From assembly GCA_963932465.1 (NCBI GenBank), contig OZ010789.1, forward strand, positions 594,653,581 to 594,717,580: a stretch of 64,000 nucleotides of DNA, given 5' to 3'. Below the pieces are notes generated by a model that made no database searches, was not told where the DNA came from, and worked only from the letters and a program-made list of their open reading frames with translations. The DNA comes from Maratus speciosus (taxonomy: Eukaryota; Arthropoda; Arachnida; Araneae; Salticidae). A program made the translations under genes and the position numbers. Shown here piece after piece: positions 45,787-56,856 of the stretch (positions are counted from its first letter, which is position 1; each line of letters starts with the position of its first letter).

Positions 45787-48700
45787 TTATTGAGAGATGG
45801 AGTCTATGTTTTCTATTAACCATCTGATAACTGCTTTGCCCTTGTTTTGTGCATGTTTATTGTTTGCTAGCTGATTATGCCAAAGTTGCTCGTTGTTTGC
45901 TGTGATTTGAATCAGATGGTGTGGTTGTGTAAGTGGGCAGGCTGTTAGAAAGTGTTTTGGGGTTCCCAATTGCCCGCATGCACAGTTTGGCTCATCTTTG
46001 CGCTTGAATCTGTGTAAGTATTCTGGGAATGCTCCATGTCCCGTGTATATCTGGCTGAGTAATTTACAACTCCTTAGTCTGTTTGTACTTACTTTTGGGA
46101 AGTATTGATATGTTGTCCTGCCCTTGTCCCCGTAATCCCACTCGAACTGCCACTGTTTAATAATTAGTTCTTTAATTGTTTTTTTAAGGTTTGTTATTGG
46201 CCTTTCTAAGTTATATGGAATTTCTTTTATTTTATTTTCTGCTGCTTGTTTGGCTAATACGTCGGCATCCTCGTTTCCTTGGATGCCCACATGTGCTTTA
46301 ACCCAGCTAATTTTGAACCTATTATTTGAGAGTTTAATTGATTCTTGTATATCATTTACTAGTTGTGTGGTGTTAAATGGTTTGCTTAATGTTTGGATGG
46401 CTGACATGCAGTCCGAGCGGATGCTGTATTCCATCCCTGTGTTGTTGCCCCAATATGCTGCTTGTAGTATGGCCAGTAGTTCGGCTTAAAAGACACTATT
46501 AAACTTCCTTAAAGGTGCTGACCACGATTTAATTTTTTGTTCATTTTTTAAGGCTACGAATGCCGAAACCGTAGCTCCTGATTCCAATTTTGAGCCATCT
46601 GTGTAGATATTTATGTCTTTGACGTTGTGCCCTATTCTTGGTTCGATTGTTTCTGCGGGGTGTGTGTTCCATACGTTTATTTTTTTTTTGTATAGTCCGT
46701 GTGATTTATTGTTGTTCCATGGAGGTTTACATTTTCTCTCAGTCTTGATACTGTACCGTATGTTGCTTCGTATTTTACTTGTAGGTGTATTGGAATCAGG
46801 CCTGCAAGTACCTGAAGGGCCGTGGTAGGGGCAGTTTTATATGCCTTAACAATGGACAGCAGGAAGTGTCTCTGGCAAGAGGATAATACCTCCTTGCTCC
46901 TTGTATTCAGGTTGTGGCCCCAAATAGGGGCGGCATAAGTTAGTGTCGTTTCAACTACTGTCCTATACCAAGTTTTAATAATTTCTGGTTTTAAGCCCCA
47001 GTTCCTGGATGCCATTGCTCCCAACATGTTGAATGTGTTTCTTATTTTTGCTGCTTGTGTTTGGCAATGCGCTAGCCAGTTGAGGTTTTTGTGTATTATG
47101 ACTTCTAAGTATTTTATTTGCTCTTTTCCTTCAAGTTCTTTGTCATTGAATTTCATGCCTTCTATTTTATATGTGTCCTCTGTTGGAAGATTCCTTGTGT
47201 GTGTTCTGTTTAGATACAGCAGTTCTGTTTTATCCCAGTTTAGCGTTAGTTTATTTCCTGTAATCCATTCATTGAATTCTTTGATTATTTTGTTAGCTAG
47301 TTTAACTAATTTGATTTTTGTTTTTGCTCTAAATATTATTATAAAATCATCCGCGAATGCTTGTATTCTTACGTTAATTCCCCAATTTTTCTTGAGAGCC
47401 GTATCTGCTATGAGCAGCCACAGCAAAGGCCCGAGACAGCTGCCTTGTGGGCAGCCCCCGAATGTCTGCTTTGTTAAAATAATGCCGTTTTCTTCGATTG
47501 TGACGTACCTGTCTTTTAGGAAGCTCAATATCCAGTTTGTTAAATAAGTTGGATTGGGGGACTGCTTAAGGTTTTCAGATATAATAGGCCATCTGATATT
47601 ATCGAATGCTCCCTTTATATACATTGCTATGAGTAGTGTTTGGTAACCCTCTATTTTATCCTGTTTAATTGTTTTTATAAGATTCTTAAGTGCATGTTCG
47701 CACGAGATCCCTTTTTTAAATCCGTAATGTTTATCGCTCCAATATTTGTTTGCTGTTAGGTGGTGGGATATTCTGCCGTGTATTATTCTTTCTAAAATTT
47801 TACTGAATGCCGGTAATAGGCTGATTGGTCTATAATTTTTGGGGTCTTTAGGGTCTTTACCTTTCTTGTGGAACAGAACCACTGTACCTATTTTGAAAGA
47901 TTTTGGAAAATAGTTAAAGTGGAGGCAAGTATTGTATAATGTTAAAAGAAGTTGTGGCGCTGCATTGTGAATTCGTTTTATTAGGTTATAATCAATATAG
48001 TCGAAACCAGGGGATTTGTTTTGCTTAATGTTTTTAATTATCCTGTTCAGCTCTTGTCGCGTGATTGCAGGGGGAGCTTTCTTCTTCTTCTCTTGGCTTT
48101 TCCGATGTTAATTTATGTTCTATTTTTGGGTCTGTTAAGTAAAGGCTATTTATGAAGTGGTTTAGTGTATTTTTAATTGTGACTTCTTTGTTGTCTGGCA
48201 GGATATTGACTAACCTTGATGGGCATGTTTTCTTACCCGACGCTATCTTGTATTGTGGTCCGTATGTATTTTTAACTTCTTCACAGTATTTCTTCCATGA
48301 ATCGCGTTTAGCTTTTTGTACTATTTTTTTAAGTTTTGCCCTTTCTTTTTTGTATTCTATGTGTAATTTCTGTTTTTTTCCCCGTCTTCTTATTTTTGAA
48401 ATTTTCTCCTAAACGCTCTGACCCTGTTTCTTGCTATCTTAACCTCTTGCGTCCACCATTGCGGCGCTGTTATGACAGGTGCTTTCCTTTGTTTATAACA
48501 TTTAAACGCTATTGTTTTAATTCGTTTTGGAGTCTTAAGGTTATTTTATCTAACTGGTCTGTGTTTGTTATTCTTTTAAGATCTTTAATATATCTATTTC
48601 TTATTTGTTTTATTGTTTTCTCAAATTTAGCGTGTTTTCCGTATTTCGTTTCTAACCTGTGTCTTTGATAGTTAGTGTTATCGTACTGTAGTTTAAATTT

Positions 48701-49477
48701 AATATACTTGTGGTCGCTGCCCGATTCATCATCGCTCACTTCCCAATCTGTAATTTCAGTCCCTAGTTTTGTTGTAACTATTGTTAAATCTGGCCATCCC
48801 TCTAGTTTCTTTTGTCCCCTTATTGTACTAAAAGACGCTGGTGCTCCTGGAGGGTTTTGGACAAAGAGCGAGTTTAGGAGTAGAAAATCTGTAAGTTTTT
48901 CACCCCTGTCATTTATATCTGCGTACCCCCATTGTTGCGAGTGTGCGTTGAAGTCCCCCGCCAGTAGAATCTCGCCCTTTGCTAATTTCAGTGTGTCTTC
49001 CACTTCCTGAAGTACTATTGCAAAATCTGCCGAGGGGGGAGCATATACGTTTATTATTGTTATAGTTTCTTTTTTATTTTCTACTTTTATTGCTGTTGTA
49101 TATTCTTTTTCTGCGATTGTTATTGGGTTTGTGCCTATGTTCGTTACTATGGCTGATCGATTATATTTTGTTTTGGTTACTTTCCGGATGCTGTTTTTAT
49201 CGCTAAAGGCTGTTATTTTTTCTGTTCTTTTATTTTGATAGTAGTCTTGAAGCAGTGCTATGTTAATCTTGTTTTCACTCATGTAACCCTTTAATGAGTT
49301 AGTGGCATGAAAGCTATTGTGTAGATTAATTTGTATGAATTTAATATTGTCTTTATCTTGCGAGTTTTCTTTTGTGGTGGAGCTTGCTATATGTATTTTT
49401 TTATTTTTCTGTTTTTGCATGTTTAACGCTTGGGTGCCTTTTTGGCACGCGCTATCTTTAATGTCGGCGTGGTGCAT
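45787..49477 (-). pseudogene. LINE ORF2: endonuclease, reverse transcriptase, RNase H (broken)
   Basis: The endonuclease (start 49477, 322 residues open) has Asn51, Tyr145, GDFNAH at 174-179 and SDH at 254-256. The usual catalytic Glu position is Asp78 (LLQDYY). Frame breaks lie at about 48530, 48390 and 48085. The reverse transcriptase block (open 47882-46677, 401 residues) has KNYRPIS, GCPQGSCLGPLLW and FADD at 176-179. The catalytic Asp of motif A is Tyr (codon at 47619-47621; AMYIKGAFDN). A frameshift sits in the A-run at 46680-46689 (T on the plus strand). RNase H follows: TDGSK near 46600, an in-frame stop at 46486-46488, then SDCMSAI and HVGIQGNEDAD, ending with a CX1C...H...C zinc-like tail. 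ORF1 and ORF2 overlap by 20 nt. Protein dead on several counts. Confidence 0.88.
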
Positions 49478-51059
49478 AATTGACTATATTTAGTTCACGT
49501 ACTCTTTGTTCACGTTCTCTGATTTCTGCTTGTGTACGCCTATACAATCGTGGAATACCCCCGTATGTATTTACTGTTACTAAGTCTTTTAAAACTTCCT
49601 CACCCGTGGTTAGTTTTGTTTTCCCTTTTTCTAGTTCCAACTGCCTTATTTTCAGTAGTTTACGGTAGACCCTGCACCTCCCGTCATGAGCCGTGTGGTC
49701 AACTGGTAGATGTGCTATGAGGTGATCTTTATTCCATTCATTGAAGGTTGTGCACATGACACACCGCTTCGTATTTTTGGAGCAGTCTTCGTATCTATGG
49801 TGGCCGGTGCAAATTGGACAGTATTCTTCTTTTTGGGTACACTGGTTTGCAAGATGATCAAACCCTTGGCATCGATGACATCTTAGGATTGTGACATAGT
49901 TCTTTACTGGGCATTCCCTCAGTCCCAGGCAAACCGTTCTCTCTCTGAGCATGTGATTTGCCAAGGGCTCGGGGAGCGATACCGGTATGTGCACTTTTCC
50001 CGCTGATGCCCGCAGATACCGTAGGGTTCGTATCTTTTCCAGATTATCTTTGGGGCTGATGCCTATCTTCCTGCATATCTTCGTTTTCACTGTTGTTTCA
50101 TCTGTTTCCTCTGGTGCGTGGAAGATTATGATTCTCTTCATCTTCATGTTTGCTGTCTTGATATTCAAACCGCTGCTACTTTCTTCGCTTTCTGTGAGGG
50201 CATCTTTTATCCTCGTGGCTTGTGCCGCCGAATCACATACTATTTTCATACCGTTGCGTATCTTCTTGACGTTCTTCACCCCGTCTTTGTTTTGTATCTT
50301 GCTGGCTACTTGTTGCTCCACTTCTTCTGCTGTTCTGTCTTCTTTAGCTTGGATTATTACTGTAGCTGTAGCTTCTTGTACGGCTCTTGCATATGATTTT
50401 ACGACCGACGTTTTCATACTTACCAGTTCTTCTTTATCAGTTATTTCTTCATTGATCGTTGTTCTTAAGGCTGTTGATTGTTCCATAACTTCTATACTGG
50501 CCTCGGCGTGCACAGCCCTAGTATCGATCTCCATTAGTGAATTTATCACTATTTGGAGTGCTCGTTCTATGGCCGTGCGCGTCGAAGCGGTGATTTTTGT
50601 AGATTTTGCTGTGATTGATTTAATATAGCTAATTGCCAGCATTCCTCTTTCAACTTCTAACGATCTTCTTTTATTTGCTTCTGGCAGATCACAATAACTC
50701 TTTAGCTTATTCTTGATTTCATCTGTCTCTTTATTTTCCGTTTTTGAGGCATTCTGTTGGCTATCTTCGTCGGAATCGACTTCTGTCTCGTCATCGTTGG
50801 TGAGATCGAAATATTCTTGTATATTCTTCAGTGTTATTACTGTCTTTTCGGGGAGCTCTTCTTTTTTAGTTGAATTCTTCAATGATTGACCAGGTAGCTC
50901 CTTTCGAGCGGAGCCGGATCCACCTGCCGCTACTAGTGTCTTTTTTTGTATTTTGGGTTTTAGTGTTGTTGATTTTGAGTTGATTTTTGGTGTATTGTTA
51001 CGTATGTCTGTTGGAGAGTTTATGCTACTCCTAGAGGAGGAGCGAGTGCCGGGTGGCAT
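49458..51059 (-). CDS. LINE ORF1 nucleic-acid-binding protein
   Basis: 533 codons, open from an ATG at 51059 to the stop at 49458-49460. Residues 1-110 are low-complexity, Ser/Thr/Lys-rich then acidic (DDETEVDSDEDS at 89-100). About 110-300 is helical and charged. 300-390 matches the central fold found before the knuckles in such proteins. Three zinc motifs follow: CHRCQGFDHLANQC at 394-407 (CX2CX4HX4C), CPICTGHHRYEDC at 414-426, and a partial third with CVMC and H446. The C-terminal 90 residues are basic. In this group ORF1 binds the element RNA in ribonucleoprotein particles. No stop or frameshift is seen, unlike ORF2. The ORF2 ATG lies inside its last codons. Confidence 0.88.
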   Translation of the reverse strand: MPPGTRSSSRSSINSPTDIRNNTPKINSKSTTLKPKIQKKTLVAAGGSGSARKELPGQSLKNSTKKEELPEKTVITLKNIQEYFDLTNDDETEVDSDEDSQQNASKTENKETDEIKNKLKSYCDLPEANKRRSLEVERGMLAISYIKSITAKSTKITASTRTAIERALQIVINSLMEIDTRAVHAEASIEVMEQSTALRTTINEEITDKEELVSMKTSVVKSYARAVQEATATVIIQAKEDRTAEEVEQQVASKIQNKDGVKNVKKIRNGMKIVCDSAAQATRIKDALTESEESSSGLNIKTANMKMKRIIIFHAPEETDETTVKTKICRKIGISPKDNLEKIRTLRYLRASAGKVHIPVSLPEPLANHMLRERTVCLGLRECPVKNYVTILRCHRCQGFDHLANQCTQKEEYCPICTGHHRYEDCSKNTKRCVMCTTFNEWNKDHLIAHLPVDHTAHDGRCRVYRKLLKIRQLELEKGKTKLTTGEEVLKDLVTVNTYGGIPRLYRRTQAEIREREQRVRELNIVNYAPRRH

Positions 51060-51765
51060 TTTGTTGTGTTCTATTACGCTGTTTCCACCTCTAAGTGTAC
51101 TTGTTTATTTTATTTTACTTCCCAGCGGAGTGGGGGGGGAGGCAAAGACACATAAACATAAATTGATTTCACACAATAAATACTAATGGTTATTGGTTTA
51201 CAAGCAGTTAAACAATTGTGGGGGTGAGAGAATGCTAGAACTTATGCTCTGTTGGGTACTAAGAATGCTAAGGTATAAGATTTAATCACTTACTAACTCC
51301 TAAAATGTAGTGAGAAAAATGAACTAGGGGGAAGGGGGGGGGGGAAACTAAGCAAATCCTTAAATAGGCTGGAAGTGGGTAGAATAAAGGTATAGAATCT
51401 GTTAAAAGTCTTAGAAAGACACTATTGCTTTATTAGTCCTTGTTAACTTGGTTGATTAATCAAAAGTTTTAATTTGAATACTTAATTAATTGCGAGTTAG
51501 TTGTTCTCTTAGTAAGCTGTAGAAACTAGGAACTGGGGAGCTGAAAAATTGAATATATAGTATTTAAAATACAATGGCTCACTAATGCTTGCTGTGGGAG
51601 CTTATATATCTACTGTGGAAGGGGTTTGTTAAAAAAAAGTTATTAGTTCTTAGTGATCTTTCAAAGAGTGCGGACTTGGGAGACAATGAACTGGTATGCT
51701 GAAGACGAAGGGATTATAGGTGCACGAAGGATTAGTCCGATGCGTAGGGGAGAATATCTATTGTA
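51060..51765. other. Probable LINE 5' region, interrupted by copia
   Basis: No open frame of note. Includes a G-run near 51329-51347. Being upstream of ORF1 on the minus strand it is likely LINE 5' untranslated sequence at least in part. The same host sequence continues at 57655 on the other side of the copia element. Confidence 0.4.
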
Positions 51766-51770
51766 CTGGG

Positions 51771-52537
51771 TGTTGGAAAACGTCACAGTGTAAGTGATTT
51801 TATGTCCAACATCACCTCGCTTGTGAAATGACAATTTCCTCGTGCGTTTTTTTTTAGTTGTGAAATATGTTCCAAGATGGCGACACTTCCCTGAGCTATG
51901 GTCGCGTAAGATCACAAACTAGCGAAGGATTGTGTAAAAGACTTTTGTTTCGAAAAGGCGATAACAGATCGCAGCACTACAGAACTTTTCTGATAGACTC
52001 ATTTTAAATAGAACCTTTTTTGCTTGTTAAGCAGTCTGTATCGTTTCAAGTTTTTTTACTCTGTTTTAACTCTTGTGGGCCCCTTTTTACTTTTTCACTT
52101 GAAGGCCAAGACGCACGGTTTTTCGTGCGTTAACTCTTTGTCTTATGGAAGACTAAGGTCTCCTACTGGATTTCCAATGTTATTACTCTTATAGTATTCA
52201 TATCTAACCCTTTTTACTTTATATTTTTTAGTGTGTGTGTGAGGAACCACGTAATCAAGATATTCAAGAATTAAATGTTTTTTTTTCTCTACAAGTGCAC
52301 CTGCATTATTCAAAGGAGATATTTTTCACGATTTACAATATCTACTCATTAAATAAAATTTATAGGTTGTTTTCACATGAAGGAAACCAGCGTATGTCTG
52401 CTTTACCAGAAAGGTAAGAAAATAAATTTCTATCTTTCATTATTAATGAAAAAACTTTTGGTATAACAATTTTATATTTATACTGGGTCCTTAGCTTCAC
52501 GCTAATCGCGAACTCACCCTTTCTAGATATTTTAATA
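51771..52537 (+). repeat. Copia 5' LTR
   Basis: Starts TGTTGG and ends TTTTAATA. Contains CAAGATGGCG at 51873-51882 (a YY1/Pho-like motif), a TTTTAAATAGAA possible TATA element near 52002, and AATAAA at 52352-52357. It lacks two blocks present in the right LTR (about 12 bp after TTCCTCGTG and about 15 bp after CTTGAAGGC). Confidence 0.95.
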
Positions 52538-52553
52538 GATTATGAAGGCTGAG
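52538..52553 (+). other. Likely primer binding site
   Basis: GATTATGAAGGCTGAG directly after the LTR occupies the position of the copia primer site, which pairs with an internal part of initiator tRNA-Met; the resemblance to the Drosophila copia site is partial. Assignment is from position and similarity. Confidence 0.5.
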
Positions 52554-52886
52554 TTGAAAGGGAAAGTAAATAAATAAAAAAAAAACCCAGTAATAAAAAT
52601 TTGTTTATCTGATTGTGATAAAATGATGAACAAGATGCACATATGAGATAAGAAATATTGAAATATATACATGAAAATAAAAATACATGTGCATGAATAA
52701 ATAACGATATATATAATATCGCAAAAAGAGTATTATTGTGAACGAATATTGATTGATTATTGTGAATAACTGATCATTTTATTTATACTTATAACATATT
52801 CTAAGAAATTATTTTAAGAAAGTCACAAACTTCTTATAGTAAATATATTTGTTATCAAAGAATTTATAAAACTTGAATAACACGCT
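52554..52886 (+). other. Copia leader
   Basis: A 333-nt A/T-rich leader between the primer site and the gag start. No frame; packaging signals may lie here but none are recognisable. Confidence 0.5.
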
Positions 52887-54722
52887 ATGTCTGCCACAAA
52901 AGAAATTACGGCAGTGGAGAAACTAAATGATAATAATTACAATCATTGGTGTTTCAAATTAGAAAATCTGTTAATTAAAGACGATTTATTCAAATATATA
53001 ACAGAATCTCCACCTGCCACACCCGATGATACATATACTAAAAACGCGGCTAAGGCGAAAGCCATAATTTGTTTGTGCATTGAAAATACACAAATTGTGC
53101 ACATCAGACATTTGACATCTCCCAAAGAAATTTGGGAAAGATTAAAAAGTGTTCACCAAAGGGCGAATTTATCATCCAAATTATTCCTTTTGAGGAAACT
53201 ATATTCGCAAAGGCTCAATGAGGGCGGAGACTTAAATCTACATATCAACAATATTTTAACTATCCGCGACAAACTCGCTGCCATTGGAGAGCTCATAAAT
53301 GATTCGCACATCGTGGCTCTTATGCTTTGCAGCTTGCCTCAGTCATATGCTCCTCTTATAACGAGCATGGAGGCTAGAGACGAAAAGGATCTAGACCTCG
53401 AGTTTGTAAAAAACAAACTCATCGACGAGTACTCTCATCGAATCGAATACAAAAACACCAGCACACGACCAAGGGACACAGCATATAAAATTATAAATAA
53501 AGGAAACAAAAAATATTGCAGCTTCTGTCAACGAGATGGGCACGCTCGTTCAGAATGTTACAAATTGAAAAACAAACAGAAAAACAATTACCAAAGAAGT
53601 GAAAATTATAACAGTAATAAATTTAACAACCATGCCAACTTTAAAACCAATTCGGTAAACACCAAAAATCAACACAATGGTAGTAAAACCGACTCCTCGA
53701 ATTTTTGTTTCAACAGCAAGTCAAATATAGAGGATGAGGTCAACCAATCGATCATTCCTCTCTTCCCAGTGGAAAACAATTTTGAAATTGAGTCAGTAAA
53801 AATTAACCAAACACAAACAACAGATCCAAACACATATATCATTGACTCGGGTTGTACCAGGCACGTTGCATCAGCAAAAACAAATTTTGCTACATTCACA
53901 GCCGGGAATTTTGGGAATATAACAATCGCTAATGGAAAAAGGCTTAATTCGGAAGGTATGGGCGACGTAAAAATAAAAACAGACAAAAACCACTACATTA
54001 CACTAAGAAACGTCTTATACTGTCCAGAACTAAAGGGCAATTTATTGTCAGTTAAGAAAGCCACTGAAAATAATATAAAGGTAATTTTCGAGAAAAATGC
54101 ATGTTTATTTGTCAAAGATGATAATATAATCTTGACAGCTAAATTAAATGACAATCTCTACGTATTAAACCCTGAAGATGATTACGGCTATACTATAAGT
54201 ACTCAAACTTTCTGTAACAATACAAATTGTATTTCATTGTGGCACCGAAGACTCGGACACAAAAATTTTGATGATATTAAATACCTTGTTAATCATGAAT
54301 TAGCCAATGGGATAACAATTAACAAATGTAAACATGACACGCGATGCACCAAGTGCATTGAAGGGAAACTTTCCGCTCTGCCCTACCCTAAAGTAGCCAC
54401 AAACAGAAGCAAAGACATCGGTACCCTCGCACATTCCGATATATGTGGACCCATGAATACTGAAACGATAGGAGGGAAAAGGTACTTTATAACATTCACG
54501 GATGATTATAGCAGGTACACAATAACATACTTGATCGCGCATAAATCGGAAGCCGTTATCAAACTGAAAGAATACATAGCGCTAACAAAAAATAAATTTG
54601 GCAAGTTGATAAAGGCAATAAGGTCCGATAACGCAAAAGAGTATATCAGTGACGAATTTGAAAACTGCCTGATAGAAAACGGGATAGAGCGTCAATTGAG
54701 TGTTCCCTATTCTAGCCCATAG
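52887..54722 (+). pseudogene. Copia gag, protease and integrase (frame ends early)
   Basis: 611 residues open. About 1-200 is the copia gag polypeptide, starting with a DUF4219-like segment (KLNDNNYNHWCFKLENLL). A zinc knuckle CSFCQRDGHARSEC lies at 211-224. The protease signature IIDSGCTRH has its catalytic Asp at 320. The integrase zinc domain follows (H453, H458, C487, C490; LWHRRLGH...CTKC). The catalytic core has Asp518 (SDICGPM) and Asp581 (RSDNAKEY). The frame stops directly after residue 611 (SVPYSSP), where the core should continue into the segment with the third catalytic residue, a Glu. That segment is missing, by roughly 30 nt from comparison with the family pattern. The rest of pol continues in another frame. 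Confidence 0.93.
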
Positions 54723-56841
54723 AACGATAGTGGAAATGGCTAGAACCATGTTGTCGGACGCCAAGTTACCTAAGCAATTCTGGGGGGAAGCTGTCATGTC
54801 CGCCACCTACCTCATCAACCGTCTACCAACAAAGGCTAACAAAAATAACATGACACGCTATGAACTTTGGCATAAAAGAAAACCCGATCTCTCGAACATC
54901 AAAACATTCGGATGTAAGGCATTTGCCTATGTCGACAAACCTAAAAGAAATAAATTAGATGAGAAAGCCATCGAGGGAATAATGTTGGGATATGATTTCA
55001 GAAGCAAGGGCTATAGGATATATACGGGTGAAAATAAAATTATAATATCTAGAACCGTAAAATTCTTCGAAGAAGGTATAAAAGATGAGGAAATTATACC
55101 CGCCAAAGAAAATCAAAACATGGAACAAACTCCCGCAGATAATATTGAAATTGATCTAGAAGAGCGCGACGATGATCAGAATAACACCCCGACCGACACA
55201 TCCCTTGAGCCGAGAAGATCGCAGAGACAAAATCGTGGCGTACCACCTAACCGTTATGGAATAAGCGCAAACCTGTGTCAAATTCAGGAGCCAAAGTCAT
55301 GGACAGACCTACAAAATATCAATGACGCAGAAACTAAAGATAAATGGCTAAAAGCCACTAGTGAGGAAATAGATTCTCTGAAGCAAAATAATACTTGGAG
55401 ATTAATAAAACCTATCCCGGGAAAACGCGTCATAGGTTGTAGGTGGACGTTTAAGGCAAAAAGGGGAGCCAACGGGTCTATAGAGCGATATAAAGCCAGA
55501 TTGGTCGCTAAGGGATATGCTCAAAAATATGGAAGCGATTTCGGCGAGACCTACGCACCCGTTGTAGCGCATACCACCCTACGAGCATTCTTAAACGCAG
55601 CGGTGTACAAAGATCTTAAAATAACTCACCTAGATGTCAAAACTGCTTTCTTACATGGCGATTTAGAAGAGGAGGTTTATATACATCAGCCAGAGGGATA
55701 CATAACAAAAGGGGAAGAAGATAAAGTGTGTAGTTTAAACAAAGCGATTTACGGCCTTAAGCAGGCAGCTAGGGCGTGGAACCAAAAAATAAGTAAATCT
55801 CTAAAAGAACTAAATTTCGTTGAATGCGTGTCAGACAAATGTCTGTACAAAAGAGTCCAAGATGGAAAAATCGCATACATAATAGTGTATGTTGATGACA
55901 TCTTAGTCGCAGGAGACAAAACAGACACACACGAAATATACACTGAATTATCAAAGCAATACGAAATCAAAAATTTGGGTCAAGTAACACAATATTTAGG
56001 CATAAACATAAAGGAAAAAGCAAACGGTAATCTAGAATTAGACCAGAAACACAAAATAATACAAATCGCAGAAAAATTCAATTTGTTAAATGGTAAGCCT
56101 ACGTATACACCCATGAATACTAACTACTTTAATCTAGATCCAAACGGGAAACTAATGGGAGATAACGTAAAATTTAGACAGGCTATAGGAGGGCTTCTAT
56201 ACATTGCAACTTTAACTAGACCCGACATAGCATCAGTCGTTAACATCCTGGGAAGAAGGAATGAATCCCCAAGGGAAGTCGATTGGCAAGCTATCGAGAA
56301 ATTAATTAGATATCTGCTTACTACCAAAGATCTTAAATTCGTCATAGATAAAACAAAACCTCCAATCCTAACGGCATATAGCGATGCCGATTGGGGGAAC
56401 GACAGAATAGACAGGAAATCAACCACTGGAAACTTGTTTAAATTAGGAAATAATATATTGGCATGGTCATCGAGGAAGCAGAGTTGCACAGCACTCTCGT
56501 CCACGGAGGCTGAATATATCGCTGCCTCTAATGCAGGTCAAGAGATTTCGTGGTTGTTAGACCTGTTAAATGACCTCGAACTGTGTCAACAACTACCCGT
56601 AACATTGTACGAAGATAACTTATCAGCCATAAGATTGACCGAAAACGAAAAGGCACAGACAAGAACTAAACACGTGGAAGTTAAGTATCACCACATCAGA
56701 CATCTATGCCAGAATGGTATAATCAAAATAACTTATTGCCCATCGAAGTTAATGCTGGCAGACGTGCTCACCAAGCCGTTGCCTAAGCCTCATTTCGAGT
56801 GTTTGAGAAACAAGTTAAACATTCTACGCTCGTCGGTTTGA
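54700..56841 (+). CDS. Copia integrase C-terminus, reverse transcriptase, RNase H
   Basis: 713 residues open, though the first few are out of the natural frame. Residues about 9-110 are the C-terminal integrase part (RTIVEMARTMLSDAKLPKQF, then FGCKAF, then KAIEGIMLGYD). 130-200 is an acidic linker with SQRQNRGVPPNRY. The reverse transcriptase begins near 205 and has Asp312 in LDVKTAFLHGDL and YVDD at 397-400, with AIYGLKQAARAW at 349-360. RNase H has Asp562 (AYSDADW), Glu603 (STEAEY), Asp639 (YEDN) and KHVEVKYHHIR. Catalytic positions in both domains are intact. It would normally be the 3' part of one polyprotein with the preceding entry; here it lacks its own start and is probably not made. 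Confidence 0.92.
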   Translation: MFPILAHRTIVEMARTMLSDAKLPKQFWGEAVMSATYLINRLPTKANKNNMTRYELWHKRKPDLSNIKTFGCKAFAYVDKPKRNKLDEKAIEGIMLGYDFRSKGYRIYTGENKIIISRTVKFFEEGIKDEEIIPAKENQNMEQTPADNIEIDLEERDDDQNNTPTDTSLEPRRSQRQNRGVPPNRYGISANLCQIQEPKSWTDLQNINDAETKDKWLKATSEEIDSLKQNNTWRLIKPIPGKRVIGCRWTFKAKRGANGSIERYKARLVAKGYAQKYGSDFGETYAPVVAHTTLRAFLNAAVYKDLKITHLDVKTAFLHGDLEEEVYIHQPEGYITKGEEDKVCSLNKAIYGLKQAARAWNQKISKSLKELNFVECVSDKCLYKRVQDGKIAYIIVYVDDILVAGDKTDTHEIYTELSKQYEIKNLGQVTQYLGINIKEKANGNLELDQKHKIIQIAEKFNLLNGKPTYTPMNTNYFNLDPNGKLMGDNVKFRQAIGGLLYIATLTRPDIASVVNILGRRNESPREVDWQAIEKLIRYLLTTKDLKFVIDKTKPPILTAYSDADWGNDRIDRKSTTGNLFKLGNNILAWSSRKQSCTALSSTEAEYIAASNAGQEISWLLDLLNDLELCQQLPVTLYEDNLSAIRLTENEKAQTRTKHVEVKYHHIRHLCQNGIIKITYCPSKLMLADVLTKPLPKPHFECLRNKLNILRSSV

Positions 56842-56856
56842 CATAAAAAGCGGGGG
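56842..56856 (+). other. Polypurine tract before the 3' LTR
   Basis: ATAAAAAGCGGGGG, ending directly at TGTTGG of the right LTR, is a purine-rich plus-strand primer site, interrupted by one C. Confidence 0.7.

Larger units (their letters stand above)
45580..51059 (-). mobile_element. Non-LTR retrotransposon (I/R1/LOA-like)
   Basis: The two-ORF layout on the minus strand, ORF1 with CCHC knuckles and ORF2 with apurinic-type endonuclease, reverse transcriptase and RNase H in that order, is that of the RNase H-bearing I superfamily. The 3' untranslated region (45786 down to 45602) holds a TA microsatellite (45675-45702) and ends in a 22-nt run (T on the plus strand, 45580-45601), the likely poly(A) tail. 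The 5' end was not found; it lies beyond 51059, and the sequence up to the copia insertion at 51770 may be its 5' untranslated region. ORF2 is inactive. Confidence 0.85.

Noticed and set aside
47026..47547. 173-codon plus-strand open frame
   Set aside because: Opposite the LINE reverse transcriptase, which carries the FADD and GCPQGS motifs; a shadow.
49987..50628. 213-codon open frame on the plus strand
   Set aside because: It lies exactly opposite LINE ORF1 and reads as hydrophobic mirror sequence; the minus-strand protein has zinc knuckles and accounts for the region.
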